DNA of 64,000 nt from the NCBI RefSeq assembly GCF_049472655.1, contig NZ_JAQNCS010000003.1, positions 124,001 to 188,000 of the forward strand, written 5' to 3'. Source of the DNA: Deferribacter abyssi (GTDB lineage Bacteria > Chrysiogenota > Deferribacteres > Deferribacterales > Deferribacteraceae). Under the pieces are notes generated by a model, which saw only the letters and a list, made by a program, of their open reading frames with translations, did not search any database and had not been told where the DNA came from. Made by a program: the position numbers and the translations under genes. Positions within the stretch are counted from its first letter, which is position 1, and each line of letters begins with the position of its first letter. Positions 8,353 to 17,319 of this stretch are shown in pieces.

Positions 8353-8380
8353 TTGTCACTTTACATTTTAATAATATAAA
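8353..8380 (+). promoter_or_regulatory. Probable leuS promoter
   Basis: TTGTCA (8353-8358), a 16-nt spacer, then TATAAA (8375-8380), giving an AT-rich leader of about 140 nt before leuS. The 315-bp gap between rbr and leuS otherwise holds only the rbr promoter and its operator. I see no T-box or attenuator hairpin. Confidence 0.5.
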
Positions 8381-8526
8381 CTGTAGTATATAAACTATCA
8401 TCATAAAGAATTTTTATAACAAAAAATTACACACTTTTTGCTAAAAACAAAATTAATCATTGATTTATTTTACCTAATTTTATAAATCTATAAAACAAAA
8501 AAGCACAAAATAGGGAGGAATCTTAC

Positions 8527-11088
8527 ATGAAATATAATCCTGCTGATATAGAGCGAAAATGGCAAAGTATTTGGGAAAAAGAAAAAATTTTTAAATCAAA
8601 AACTGATGCATCAAAGAAAAAATATTATTGCCTTGAGATGTTTCCATACCCATCTGGCAAAATTCACATGGGACATGTGAGGAATTATGCCATTGGTGAT
8701 GTAATCGCACGTTATAAAATGATGCAAGGTTTTAACGTTATTCACCCTATGGGATGGGATGCTTTCGGGCTACCAGCTGAAAATGCTGCAATTAAAAACA
8801 ATATTCATCCTGCAAAATGGACATACTCTAACATTGATTACATGAAAAAACAGCTTAAAATGCTTGGACTTAGTTATGATTGGGATAGAGAAATAGCTAC
8901 ATGTGATCCAGAATATTACAAATGGGAACAAAAAATATTTCTTGAAATGTACAAAAAAGGGCTCGCTTACAAAAAAACTTCTTTAGTCAATTGGTGTCCT
9001 GAATGTCACACCGTATTAGCAAATGAGCAAGTGGAAGACGGTTGTTGCTGGAGATGCTCTAGTGAAGTAGAAATAAAAGAACTTGAAGGGTGGTTTTTTA
9101 AAATTACTGATTACGCCGAAGAGTTGCTAGAGTATACATATAAACTCAAAGGATGGCCTGAGCGCGTACTTACAATGCAAAGAAACTGGATTGGGAAGTC
9201 AACAGGAGCTGAGATAGATTTCAAAATAGAAGATATGAACGAAATTATCACAGTTTTCACCACAAGGCCAGACACTCTATATGGTGCCACTTTTATGTCT
9301 ATCGCTCCTGAACACCCTGCAGCCAAAAAACTACTAAAAGGCACTAAACAAGAAAATGAAGGATTAAAATTTATCAATGACATACTTAAAGAAGACAAAA
9401 TCTCAAGAACAGCTGAAGATAAAGAGAAAAAAGGTTTTTTCACTGGGAAATATGCTATCAATCCAGTTAATGGCAGAAAACTCCCTATTTTTATTGCCAA
9501 CTTCGTTCTGATGGATTACGGTACTGGCGCTGTAATGGCTGTGCCTGCTCATGATCAAAGAGATTTTGAATTTGCAAAAAAATATGGTCTTGATATTATT
9601 GTTGTTATTCAACCTGAAGGTAAAGAATTAAATCCTGATAAAATGACAGAAGCTTACACTGGGCCGGGTAAAATGGTAAACTCTGGTAATTTCGACGGCC
9701 TTGATAATGAAAAAGGAAAAGATGAAATTGTAAAATACCTTGAAAAGTTAGGTGTCGGTAAAAAAACTGTAAATTTTAGACTGAAAGACTGGGGAATATC
9801 AAGACAGCGCTATTGGGGTGCACCTATTCCTATAATATATTGTGAGAAATGCGGTATTGTTCCAGTACCAGAAGAAGATCTACCCGTAAAATTACCTACC
9901 GATGTAGAATTTACAGGTGCAGGCAATCCTTTATCACAAATAAAAGAATTCATTAATGTGAAATGTCCAAAATGTGGAGCAAATGCTAAAAGAGAAACTG
10001 ACACTATGGATACTTTTGTAGAGTCAAGTTGGTATTTTTTAAGATACTGTTCTCCAAAATGTAACACTGCACCTTTCAATAAAGAAGAAGTAGAATATTG
10101 GATGCCAGTTGATCAGTATATAGGTGGTATAGAACATGCTATTTTACATCTGTTGTATTCAAGATTCTTCACTAAAGTATTAAGGGATTTAGGATATATA
10201 AACTTTGATGAACCTTTTGAAAGGCTATTAACCCAAGGTATGGTTTGTAAAGAAACATATAAATGCGAAGAACATGGTTGGCTTTTCCCTGAAGAAGTGG
10301 AAAATGGAAAGTGTGCTAAATGTGGTAAAGAAGCAAAAGTCGGTAGAATAGAAAAAATGAGTAAATCCAAAAAAAACGTAGTGGATCCAGAAGCCCTCAT
10401 CGAGGAATATGGTGCCGATACAGCTCGTTTGTTTTCCCTTTTTGCTGCACCACCTGAAAAAGACCTTGAATGGAGCGAGCAAGGAGTTGAAGGAGCTTTT
10501 AGATTTATAAATAGGGTTTGGCGTCTTGTAATAAAACATTTAGAGTTATTAAAAAGTAATATTAATTCTAATATTAACGAAAATGGAAACATTGAAAAAG
10601 AAATACTATATTACACTCACTCCACCATCAAAAAAGTAACTAACGATATTGAAAAATTTCAATTAAATACTGCTGTAGCCGCAATAATGGAATTTACAAA
10701 CAATCTTTATCTATTAGAAGGAAAACTATCAAATGACTCAGAAAAAACAGCTTTTAAAAAAGCACTGATAACTCTTATAAAACTTATCACTCCATTCATT
10801 CCTCATACAGCAGAAGAGTTATGGCATCTTTGTGGATTTGCTGGATATGTATCTAAATTAGATTGGCCTCAGTATAATGATAGATATACAGTAAAAGATG
10901 AAATTGTTATTGTAGTTCAAATTAATGGAAAAGTAAGAGCACAACTCAGCGTCCCAAGAAATATAGAAAAAGAAGATATTTTAAAACTTGCAAAAGAAAA
11001 TGAAAAAGTGAAAAGGTATCTCGAAGGGAAAAATCTTATAAAAGAAATTTATGTCCCTAACAAACTTGTGAGTTTGGTTGTAAAGTGA
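8527..11088 (+). CDS. leuS: Leucyl-tRNA synthetase
   Basis: 853 residues, bacterial type. It charges tRNA-Leu with leucine. Class I signatures: HMGH at 47-50 (HIGH motif) and KMSKS at 610-614. The CP1 editing domain lies in the first half, with TTRPDTLYG and GTGAVMAVPAHDQRD. A CxxC pair in WCPECHTVL and later cysteine pairs resemble zinc-binding inserts. GGGAGG sits 8 nt before the ATG. The stop overlaps the lptE start by 4 nt, so leuS leads a leuS-lptE-holA operon, an order seen in many Gram-negative genomes. Confidence 0.98.
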   Translation: MKYNPADIERKWQSIWEKEKIFKSKTDASKKKYYCLEMFPYPSGKIHMGHVRNYAIGDVIARYKMMQGFNVIHPMGWDAFGLPAENAAIKNNIHPAKWTYSNIDYMKKQLKMLGLSYDWDREIATCDPEYYKWEQKIFLEMYKKGLAYKKTSLVNWCPECHTVLANEQVEDGCCWRCSSEVEIKELEGWFFKITDYAEELLEYTYKLKGWPERVLTMQRNWIGKSTGAEIDFKIEDMNEIITVFTTRPDTLYGATFMSIAPEHPAAKKLLKGTKQENEGLKFINDILKEDKISRTAEDKEKKGFFTGKYAINPVNGRKLPIFIANFVLMDYGTGAVMAVPAHDQRDFEFAKKYGLDIIVVIQPEGKELNPDKMTEAYTGPGKMVNSGNFDGLDNEKGKDEIVKYLEKLGVGKKTVNFRLKDWGISRQRYWGAPIPIIYCEKCGIVPVPEEDLPVKLPTDVEFTGAGNPLSQIKEFINVKCPKCGANAKRETDTMDTFVESSWYFLRYCSPKCNTAPFNKEEVEYWMPVDQYIGGIEHAILHLLYSRFFTKVLRDLGYINFDEPFERLLTQGMVCKETYKCEEHGWLFPEEVENGKCAKCGKEAKVGRIEKMSKSKKNVVDPEALIEEYGADTARLFSLFAAPPEKDLEWSEQGVEGAFRFINRVWRLVIKHLELLKSNINSNINENGNIEKEILYYTHSTIKKVTNDIEKFQLNTAVAAIMEFTNNLYLLEGKLSNDSEKTAFKKALITLIKLITPFIPHTAEELWHLCGFAGYVSKLDWPQYNDRYTVKDEIVIVVQINGKVRAQLSVPRNIEKEDILKLAKENEKVKRYLEGKNLIKEIYVPNKLVSLVVK

Positions 11089-11591
11089 AAACATTAATAA
11101 AATACTGCAGTTTTTTTGCAATTTTTATCCTGCTATCCTGTGGATATAGGATAGCAGGATTTGAGCAAATTGATATGAAAGAGAAATTTTATTTAAACTC
11201 CATCAAGAACTTAACATCTGAGTCAAGCTATACATCTATTATAAATTCTACCTGTTACGATTTTTTTAATAAACATAATCTTCTCACCAAAAATCCAAAC
11301 AACAATCTTAAATTAAATATTGAAATTAATAAAATTTTCTATGAGAGTAAAATTTTACAACAAAACTTCAGAGCCACTTCATCAGAGCTACATATTTCTG
11401 TAACAATAAAAGTAAAAAAATCTGAAAAAGAAATTTTTAGAAAAACTTACAATGACTCAAATAATTATACAATTTTTACAAATATTACTCAAACATATTC
11501 TTCAAAACATGATGCTCTCATCAAAAGTTTAAACAACATTCTTTTGGATTTTATAAATGACTTTAAAAAAGAAAATACTTATAATAGGTAG
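11085..11591 (+). CDS. lptE: LPS-assembly lipoprotein LptE
   Basis: 168 residues. The signal peptide ends in lipobox ILLSC with Cys19 followed by GYRIAG, the typical mature start of LptE. The body contains FYLNSIKNLTSESSYTSIINST and alternating strands expected of the two-layer LptE fold. LptE plugs the LptD barrel and helps place lipopolysaccharide in the outer leaflet. Position directly between leuS and holA is the classical context and supports the call where sequence conservation is low. It overlaps leuS by 4 nt and holA by 35 nt. Confidence 0.85.
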   Translation: MKTLIKYCSFFAIFILLSCGYRIAGFEQIDMKEKFYLNSIKNLTSESSYTSIINSTCYDFFNKHNLLTKNPNNNLKLNIEINKIFYESKILQQNFRATSSELHISVTIKVKKSEKEIFRKTYNDSNNYTIFTNITQTYSSKHDALIKSLNNILLDFINDFKKENTYNR

Positions 11592-12435
11592 TCACCAATT
11601 TAATGAAAATAAGCTAAAGGAACTTATTATAAAAAATGATAATATAGATATAAGAAAATATAATGATGAAAATTTTAATCTTGAAGAAATATCTGATTAT
11701 CTTTTCACATATCCACTTTTTGGTGAAAACAAACACTTGATTATTAAAAATGCTCACAAGATAAAAGATATACTAAGTAACTCAGAATTATTCAAATCAC
11801 CATGTGAAGCACATATAATTTTTTTAGCAGAAGAAAACAATGAATTATTAAAAACTTTTAAAAATAGTTTTGAAATTATAAAAGAAAAAAAACTCAATTA
11901 CAAAGACAATATCTCAGAAATAATCTTTAAATTTAAAGAAAGAGACTTACCCATTTCGTTTAATGAAGCAAAAGAAATTTACGAATTATGTCAAAGAAAT
12001 ATGGAAATTTTTAATCAAGAACTCGAAAAAATTTCTCTTTATTTTTACAATAAAAAACCTAAATCTTTTGAAGAAATATTAAACATTATCAGTTCTTCAA
12101 ATGTAAATAATGTCTTCGCTTTTATTGAATCATTTTACAGTAAAAACTGGAAAAAAGCTCTTGCGAAATTGAATCTAATGATAGAAAACCATGAAAATCT
12201 TCAAATGGCTTTTTACATGCTTACAAAACGAGGACTTGAAATTTTATATTACCTCATTTCACCAGATTTGGTAACGGGCCAAACATTTAAAATAGCCCAA
12301 ATCAAATCTGCATCAGAAAAATGGTCAAAAAAAGAGCTATTTAATTTGATTGAAAAATTTTATCAAATAGATAAAAAACTAAAAACATCTACAGTAAAAA
12401 TGGAATACGAACTTACTTCTTTAATTGATATTTAA
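11557..12435 (+). CDS. holA: DNA polymerase III delta subunit
   Basis: 292 residues. Delta opens the beta clamp within the clamp-loader complex. The N-terminus (ILIIGSHQFNENKLKEL) and PLFGENKHLIIKNAHKIKD match the HolA pattern of a P-loop-like fold lacking a true Walker A. The C-terminal helical half includes NVFAFIESFYSKNWKKAL, which fits the collar region. It starts inside lptE, 35 nt before that gene ends, which implies translational coupling. The stop overlaps the convergent sfsA stop by 4 nt, leaving no room for a terminator between them. Confidence 0.85.
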   Translation: MTLKKKILIIGSHQFNENKLKELIIKNDNIDIRKYNDENFNLEEISDYLFTYPLFGENKHLIIKNAHKIKDILSNSELFKSPCEAHIIFLAEENNELLKTFKNSFEIIKEKKLNYKDNISEIIFKFKERDLPISFNEAKEIYELCQRNMEIFNQELEKISLYFYNKKPKSFEEILNIISSSNVNNVFAFIESFYSKNWKKALAKLNLMIENHENLQMAFYMLTKRGLEILYYLISPDLVTGQTFKIAQIKSASEKWSKKELFNLIEKFYQIDKKLKTSTVKMEYELTSLIDI

Positions 12436-13121
12436 CTCTCCATATGCTGTAAAGTCACTTCTTTTTTATCAACATTAAAATAATTTCTATAAAAAATAGG
12501 TCTCACACCATAATCTAGAGCCTTTTCATACTCCTTACAGTACATACTATCTATTTGCCAAGCACATTCAAAAACATTTGAGTTTACAGCAACTACATAA
12601 AAAATATAACAATCATAACCTCGCCTTGACATTTCTACTAATAAACGTAAATGTTTTCTTCCTCTTTCTGTCTTTGCATCAGGAAATGCAGCATGTCCAT
12701 TATCATTTAACAAAGTAACATTCTTAACTTCAATCAAGATTTTTTTCCCACAATTTTCTAAATAAAAATCAATTCTACTATTCCCTATGACATATTCTCT
12801 TTTTAAAAAATCATAAGGATAAAACTCATTAATACACCCATTCTTTATATGATACTCCACTATTTTATTCACATTTATTGTATTGGTGTAAACCCAGTAA
12901 TCATTTAATTGAAAACCTTCAACAGTGTATTTGTATTTTCTTTTTTGATTGTTAGAAATAGAAAGGGCTATCAAACAACCTTCGTTTAAAAGCCCTTTCA
13001 TTGAACCTGTGTTTGGATTAAAAGCCGTTTCAACTATTCCATCTTTTTCAAAATCAATAATAAACCGTTTATATCTTCTTAAGAACTTACCAATTATAAT
13101 ATTGTCAAACTTAAACATCAC
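12432..13121 (-). CDS. sfsA: SfsA family protein
   Basis: 229 residues. The family hallmark FPDAKTERGRKHLRLLVEM is present, as are RIDFYLEN and ILIEVKNVTL, an E-x-K nuclease-like element, and NTGSMKGLL near the N-terminus. SfsA was named for sugar fermentation stimulation in E. coli. Its OB fold plus PD-(D/E)XK-like fold suggests nucleic-acid binding or cleavage, but the molecular role is unsettled. The start overlaps the upstream symporter gene by 11 nt. Confidence 0.93.
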   Translation of the reverse strand: MMFKFDNIIIGKFLRRYKRFIIDFEKDGIVETAFNPNTGSMKGLLNEGCLIALSISNNQKRKYKYTVEGFQLNDYWVYTNTINVNKIVEYHIKNGCINEFYPYDFLKREYVIGNSRIDFYLENCGKKILIEVKNVTLLNDNGHAAFPDAKTERGRKHLRLLVEMSRRGYDCYIFYVVAVNSNVFECAWQIDSMYCKEYEKALDYGVRPIFYRNYFNVDKKEVTLQHMES

Positions 13122-14457
13122 TCATTTTATCTTTTGTAACTTTAACAAGAACACCTGAAAGCATCAACAACCCTATAAGGTTTGGGATCGCCATCATACC
13201 ATTAAATAGATCTGCCATATCCCAAACAAAATCTGTTTTCCTTAGTGCACCATAAAATACACTTAAACAGTATATCACTTTATAAAAATAACTAAATTTA
13301 TAACCAAATAAGAATTTAGCACATTGTTCACCATAATACGACCACCCTAGGATTGTAGAGTATGCAAAGAAAACCAAAGCTAAAGCTAAAAAAGTTTTAC
13401 CACTTCCTCCAAAAACAGTAACAAATGCTGCAGCAGTCAGCTCAGTGCTAGTCTTACCACTATCCCAGACACCAGTTAAAAGAATAACAAAAGCAGTCAA
13501 AGAACAAATTATGATAGTATCAAAGAAAACACCTGTCATCGCTACAAGCCCCTGCCTTACAGCATTATCTGTTTTAGCAGCAGCATGAGCTATAGGAGCA
13601 CTACCAAGACCTGCTTCGTTTGAAAAAACACCTCTTGCGACTCCATATCTAATTGCATCTCTAACTGCTGCACCAGCAAATCCTCCAACTGCAGCCACAG
13701 GTGAAAAAGCTGATTCAAAAATAAGACGCAACACATAAAAGAACTGATCAATTTTCATAAAAATTACAATTATAGCAAAAATAAAATAAAAAACTGCCAT
13801 AAATGGTACGATTTTCTCAGTTACCTTCCCAATTCTCTTAATACCACCGATTATTACAAGTGCAGTCAAAATCATCAAAACAAAACCAGTAACACCTTTT
13901 GGTAAACTAAAGGCATCATTAATTGCTAAAGCAACAGAATGAGACTGCACCATACTTCCTATACCAAAGGAAGCAACAATCCCAAAAACTGCAAAAGAAA
14001 ATCCTAGTAATGCTCCAAGCCATTTTACTTGCAATCCCTCTTTTAAATAAAACATAGGACCACCAATGGTTGAACCATCTTCTAGTTTTCGTCTGAAAGT
14101 TATAGCAAGAACAGCCTCAGCATATTTAGTAGCCATTCCAAAAAAAGCCGATAGCCACATCCAAAAAATAGCACCAGGACCACCAGTAGCAATAGCTGTA
14201 GCCACACCAGCAATATTACCAGTCCCAATAGTAGCGGAAAGAGCTGTGGTTAAAGCTTGAAAAGGTGTAATATCTCCATTGGCTTTTTCAGTATTTACTG
14301 TTTTAAAAACCAGTTTCAAAGCTTTTGGGAGCATTAACACCTGAACAAATTTTAATCTTACAGTAAGTAACACACCAGTACCAATAAGTAAAACAAGCAT
14401 AAAAGGTCCCCAGACTATAGAATCAAGCTGGGTTATCAACAAATGTAAATCATCCAT
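13111..14457 (-). CDS. agcS: Sodium:alanine symporter family protein (AgcS/AlsT)
   Basis: 448 residues with about 10-11 membrane helices. It imports small amino acids (alanine or glycine in characterised members) with Na+. Family signatures: ATIGTGNIAGVATAIATGGPG, FWMWLSAFFGMATKYAEA, GGPMFYL, and RGVFSNEAGLGSAPIAHA. GAGGTG lies 4 nt before the ATG. The next gene, a lytic transglycosylase, is divergent across a 94-bp gap. Confidence 0.93.
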   Translation of the reverse strand: MDDLHLLITQLDSIVWGPFMLVLLIGTGVLLTVRLKFVQVLMLPKALKLVFKTVNTEKANGDITPFQALTTALSATIGTGNIAGVATAIATGGPGAIFWMWLSAFFGMATKYAEAVLAITFRRKLEDGSTIGGPMFYLKEGLQVKWLGALLGFSFAVFGIVASFGIGSMVQSHSVALAINDAFSLPKGVTGFVLMILTALVIIGGIKRIGKVTEKIVPFMAVFYFIFAIIVIFMKIDQFFYVLRLIFESAFSPVAAVGGFAGAAVRDAIRYGVARGVFSNEAGLGSAPIAHAAAKTDNAVRQGLVAMTGVFFDTIIICSLTAFVILLTGVWDSGKTSTELTAAAFVTVFGGSGKTFLALALVFFAYSTILGWSYYGEQCAKFLFGYKFSYFYKVIYCLSVFYGALRKTDFVWDMADLFNGMMAIPNLIGLLMLSGVLVKVTKDKMSDV

Positions 14458-14551
14458 CTTTCACCTCTTAAAAAATCATTTACAAATTTCTATAATTGTA
14501 TATTTTGAAAGACAGTAATATAAAATTTTTAATGATTTTTCAAGGTTAACA

Positions 14552-15253
14552 ATGGTAATTAAGAACAATTTATATTTTATGAAAGACTTTTTAAAAGTTA
14601 TCTTCTTCACATTATTAATATTTAGTTTATATATTAATACATTCACAATATATCTCTTTGATACAATTAATAAACAAGAATTTAATATTAATAAAGCAGA
14701 AAGCAAAATGGCAGCTTTGATAGAAGAAAAAGAAAAAGCAAGGTATTTAATTAGTAAATACAACCAGATAATAGATATAAATAACGTTTTAATATATTTT
14801 ACTAATGGAAACGTAAGATATTCCACAATGGATATTGCTTATACTATAGTGGATGAATCTAGAAAAAATAAAATCGATCCTTACCTTGTACTTTCACTTA
14901 TTCTTACAGAAAGCTCCTTTAATCATAGAAGTATTTCGAGGAAAGGAGCTATAGGACTAATGCAAATTTTACCAAATACTGCTTACTATATCTCAAAATT
15001 CAAAGATGACATTGACATTTCTCATAAAAAAGAACTTTTTGACCCAATTACTAACATAAAAATTGGAGTAAGTTATTTTGCTTATCTTTTAAAAAAATAT
15101 AATGGTAACATAAAATATGCAATTATAGCCTATAACCTAGGGCCATCAAATCTAAATTACAGACTCAGAAAAAAGAAAAAGGTTCCAAAGTTCTATTATA
15201 ACAGAGTAATCAGAAATTATCAGCTTATCTCAAATGTGAAAAACAGCGCATAA
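14552..15253 (+). CDS. Membrane-anchored lytic transglycosylase (SLT domain)
   Basis: 233 residues. Helix 12-35 is a signal anchor, followed by a short coiled region and a Slt70-type catalytic domain from about 95. Catalytic Glu120 lies in LTESSFNHRS, followed by GAIGLMQILPNTA and later AYNLGPSNL. Such enzymes cleave peptidoglycan between MurNAc and GlcNAc, leaving 1,6-anhydro ends. The start at 14552 has only a weak AAGG upstream; a second ATG at 14579 is possible and would still keep the anchor. It is the last gene before the CRISPR island. Confidence 0.88.
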   Translation: MVIKNNLYFMKDFLKVIFFTLLIFSLYINTFTIYLFDTINKQEFNINKAESKMAALIEEKEKARYLISKYNQIIDINNVLIYFTNGNVRYSTMDIAYTIVDESRKNKIDPYLVLSLILTESSFNHRSISRKGAIGLMQILPNTAYYISKFKDDIDISHKKELFDPITNIKIGVSYFAYLLKKYNGNIKYAIIAYNLGPSNLNYRLRKKKKVPKFYYNRVIRNYQLISNVKNSA

Positions 15254-15561
15254 AAATTAGGCTAAGGTTTAGGTTGAGAGTACTACTAGCAACTATACAT
15301 AACTATTACAAAAATTTAGTACCTAAAAAGCTACCATAACCTAAAATTATTTAATTCATTTTAACAACTCCTAAGAATAAGTTATTTATGTCATACCACT
15401 TTGTATAAGTGTACTGGCTTTGCCAGAGTTGTTTATTTCTCGTATTACGTTTTTCTGATATTGCAAAAGGATATAATTGGAATTCCACCTTTACAACAAT
15501 TAACAATTTACGTTTCACGATTCACGAATCACGACTTACGCTGGCACGAAAGTGCCAGTCC
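15254..15561. repeat. Non-coding spacer with short palindromes and tandem CACGA-type repeats
   Basis: No gene is seen. CTGGCTTTGCCAG (15414-15426) is a perfect short palindrome repeated at 21604-21616. A run of variants of TTTCACGA/TTCACGAA/TCACGACT occupies about 15511-15540. It leads into CTGGCAC-GAAA-GTGCCAG (15541-15558), three nt before the first CRISPR repeat. Related sequence flanks array 2 at 22031-22080. The hairpin could end array transcription, which runs toward it. Confidence 0.55.
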
Positions 15562-15672
15562 GTCGCAATCCCTTCGAACAGGGTAACAAATTCTAACAAA
15601 AACTAAAAAATTAGAAGACAATTTTAATCCATATATGTCGCAATCCCTTCGAACAGGGTAACAAATTCTAAC
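15562..15672 (-). CRISPR. CRISPR array 1: two repeats, one spacer
   Basis: Two identical 36-bp repeats (15562-15597 and 15637-15672), plus-strand sense GTCGCAATCC...ATTCTAAC, surround one 39-bp spacer (15598-15636). Both repeats carry TTCTAAC where array 2 has TTCTGAC. The leader lies on the right and cas2 just beyond it, so transcription is on the minus strand and the RNA repeat would begin GTTAGAATTTG and end GGATTGCGAC. The repeat contains CCCT/AGGG arms able to form a small hairpin. Confidence 0.9.
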
Positions 15673-16039
15673 TGTTCAACTATTTTATAACAGGTTATTA
15701 AGGAGATAGCAACCCATTTTTAAAGTTCTCTGTTTTATTTTTGAGTACTTTTTGAAAGGGGATACCCATACCTTGCAATTTATTGATAAATAACGACAAA
15801 AAAATTAGTGTTCACAATAAATAAACTATAACTAACATATTAATAAATAATATTTTTCCAAAATAACTATCTTTCAAAAATAGAACTTTAAAAAATAAGG
15901 TAATTTATTGATAGATAATAACAAACAGTAAAACAAATCACTTCTCAGAAATCAAAACTGCCTTAGATGCACATTTTTTAATCACCTTATCACAAAAAAA
16001 TATTAGATTGTCAAACACCTTTTTTAATTATAACATAAA
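15673..16039 (-). promoter_or_regulatory. CRISPR leader 1
   Basis: 367 nt between array 1 and the cas2 stop, closely similar over its length to leader 2 (22422-22780). Three copies of an ATTGATAAATAA-like motif start at 15782, 15839 and 15907. A shared block TGCACATTTTTTAATCACC lies near 15968. On the minus strand TTGACA (16009-16014) precedes TGATAA (15987-15992) by 16 nt, a possible promoter at the distal end of the leader. Confidence 0.7.
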
Positions 16040-16321
16040 CTAAAAAATCAGCAAATCAGTATCATCATTTATAGTACCAAGTCCAGATACTTCAACTGAA
16101 TCTCTACAACCTTTACATAAAAAATAATACCTTACAGAATCGGTGTTAAAATCGATTGTTTTTTCTACAAAATTCTTAATTTTTATTAGATCAGCATCTG
16201 TAATAATGCATTCAAAAACACTCTTTTGAACTCTCATTCCATAATTTTTTAAAAATTTCTCTACACGACTTCTTTTAAGGTCATCTGATATATCATAAGA
16301 AATTAGATAAAATTTCTTCAC
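16040..16321 (-). CDS. cas2: Cas2
   Basis: 93 residues with the ferredoxin-like Cas2 fold: FYLISYDISDDLKRSRVEKF with the conserved Asp at the end of strand 1, then KNYGMRVQKSVFEC. Cas2 bridges two Cas1 dimers in the spacer-integration complex. It overlaps cas1 by 4 nt, and the leader of array 1 begins directly after its stop. Confidence 0.95.
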   Translation of the reverse strand: MKKFYLISYDISDDLKRSRVEKFLKNYGMRVQKSVFECIITDADLIKIKNFVEKTIDFNTDSVRYYFLCKGCRDSVEVSGLGTINDDTDLLIF

Positions 16322-17319
16322 TGTAATTTAAATCCTTTATACTCAGTTTTATCTATTAAAGCTTTTGAAAATAAATATGTTTGATATCTCATTATCTTTC
16401 TTAAAGATTCTTTTCTGCCAGTATTTTCATTAAAAAATTCTGTTTTTAAGCGTTTTTCAAACAAGGAAATCAATTTTTTCTTACCAAAAATTGTCAATTT
16501 TACAGGCAATTCCTCATCCTCATTTTTAACAAAATCATCAATATTGAAAATCATTTTGTTTACAGCACTTATAATCATATAATCAACAGCAACCGACCTA
16601 TACTCCTCCATTAAGTCTAAAACAAGAGACGGTTTCCCATAATCATCAGAATGATAAACTCCTAAATAAGGATCCAATCCCACAATATTAATAAATCCTC
16701 TAACCACATTCATTAAAAGTGTATAAGCAAAACTCAATAACGCATTAAACTCATTTTCAGGAGGCCTTCTTGTTCTTTTTACAAATTTTAGCGATTTGTT
16801 TGTAATCAAATAATCAAAACACTCAAAATAAATATTTGAGGCAATCCCTTCAATACCAAGCAATTCATCTTTATTTTTAGCAAAAGCTACTTTTTTCAGA
16901 TGCACAGTTAAAAGATGTAATCTTTTAACTACTTCATCCTGTTTATGGTAATAATTCAATTTTCTAATAACTTGACGCATATTATAAATTTTCTGATAAA
17001 CAATATTTTTGGCTAACATAAATTTCAATGTCTCATCAAAGGCAACTTTAAACTGCTCCTTTCTTAATTCGATATTCTTGCCAAATTCTGACACAAGACG
17101 TCCCAGGTATCTTCCATCCAAAGTGGTAAATACAGTATCTATTCTTTTTTTAAGCATAAACTTTAGTGCTTGAGTGGAAATAGAGATATTTCCCATTATC
17201 ACTATTTGATCCAAATCTTTTGTAAGCAAATCCATAAGTTTTTGGCCATCTTTGGCAACAATGAGACGTTCACCAGCAATCGTTATTTGAGAGCCTTGCT
17301 CTGTGAGGTAAACAATCAT
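16318..17319 (-). CDS. cas1: Cas1 integrase
   Basis: 333 residues. It is the metal-dependent integrase of CRISPR adaptation. An N-terminal beta domain is followed by a helical catalytic domain with the expected Glu (RRPPENEFNALLSFAY), His (GVYHSDDYGKPSL) and acidic LVLDLMEEYR motifs. It is a stand-alone Cas1, not fused to a reverse transcriptase. The start overlaps the primase-polymerase gene by 4 nt and the end overlaps cas2 by 4 nt, so the three are probably translated as a unit. Confidence 0.96.
   Translation of the reverse strand: MIVYLTEQGSQITIAGERLIVAKDGQKLMDLLTKDLDQIVIMGNISISTQALKFMLKKRIDTVFTTLDGRYLGRLVSEFGKNIELRKEQFKVAFDETLKFMLAKNIVYQKIYNMRQVIRKLNYYHKQDEVVKRLHLLTVHLKKVAFAKNKDELLGIEGIASNIYFECFDYLITNKSLKFVKRTRRPPENEFNALLSFAYTLLMNVVRGFINIVGLDPYLGVYHSDDYGKPSLVLDLMEEYRSVAVDYMIISAVNKMIFNIDDFVKNEDEELPVKLTIFGKKKLISLFEKRLKTEFFNENTGRKESLRKIMRYQTYLFSKALIDKTEYKGFKLQ

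Noticed and set aside
8212..8526. T-box or leader attenuator upstream of leuS
   Set aside because: No T-box core, specifier loop or terminator hairpin seen in the AT-rich leader.
9111..10592. Several long antisense frames inside leuS
   Set aside because: They mirror a strongly conserved gene and have no promoter, ribosome site or recognisable protein.
14476..14826. 116-codon minus-strand frame opposite the lytic transglycosylase
   Set aside because: Low-complexity hydrophobic translation antisense to a clear gene.
15401..15606. Two overlapping plus-strand frames before array 1
   Set aside because: Composed of palindromes, mini-repeats and the first CRISPR repeat, with no ribosome site or family feature.
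16318..17319. Reverse transcriptase fusion of Cas1
   Set aside because: Protein is of plain Cas1 length with no RT motifs; the neighbouring polymerase is an AEP primase instead.
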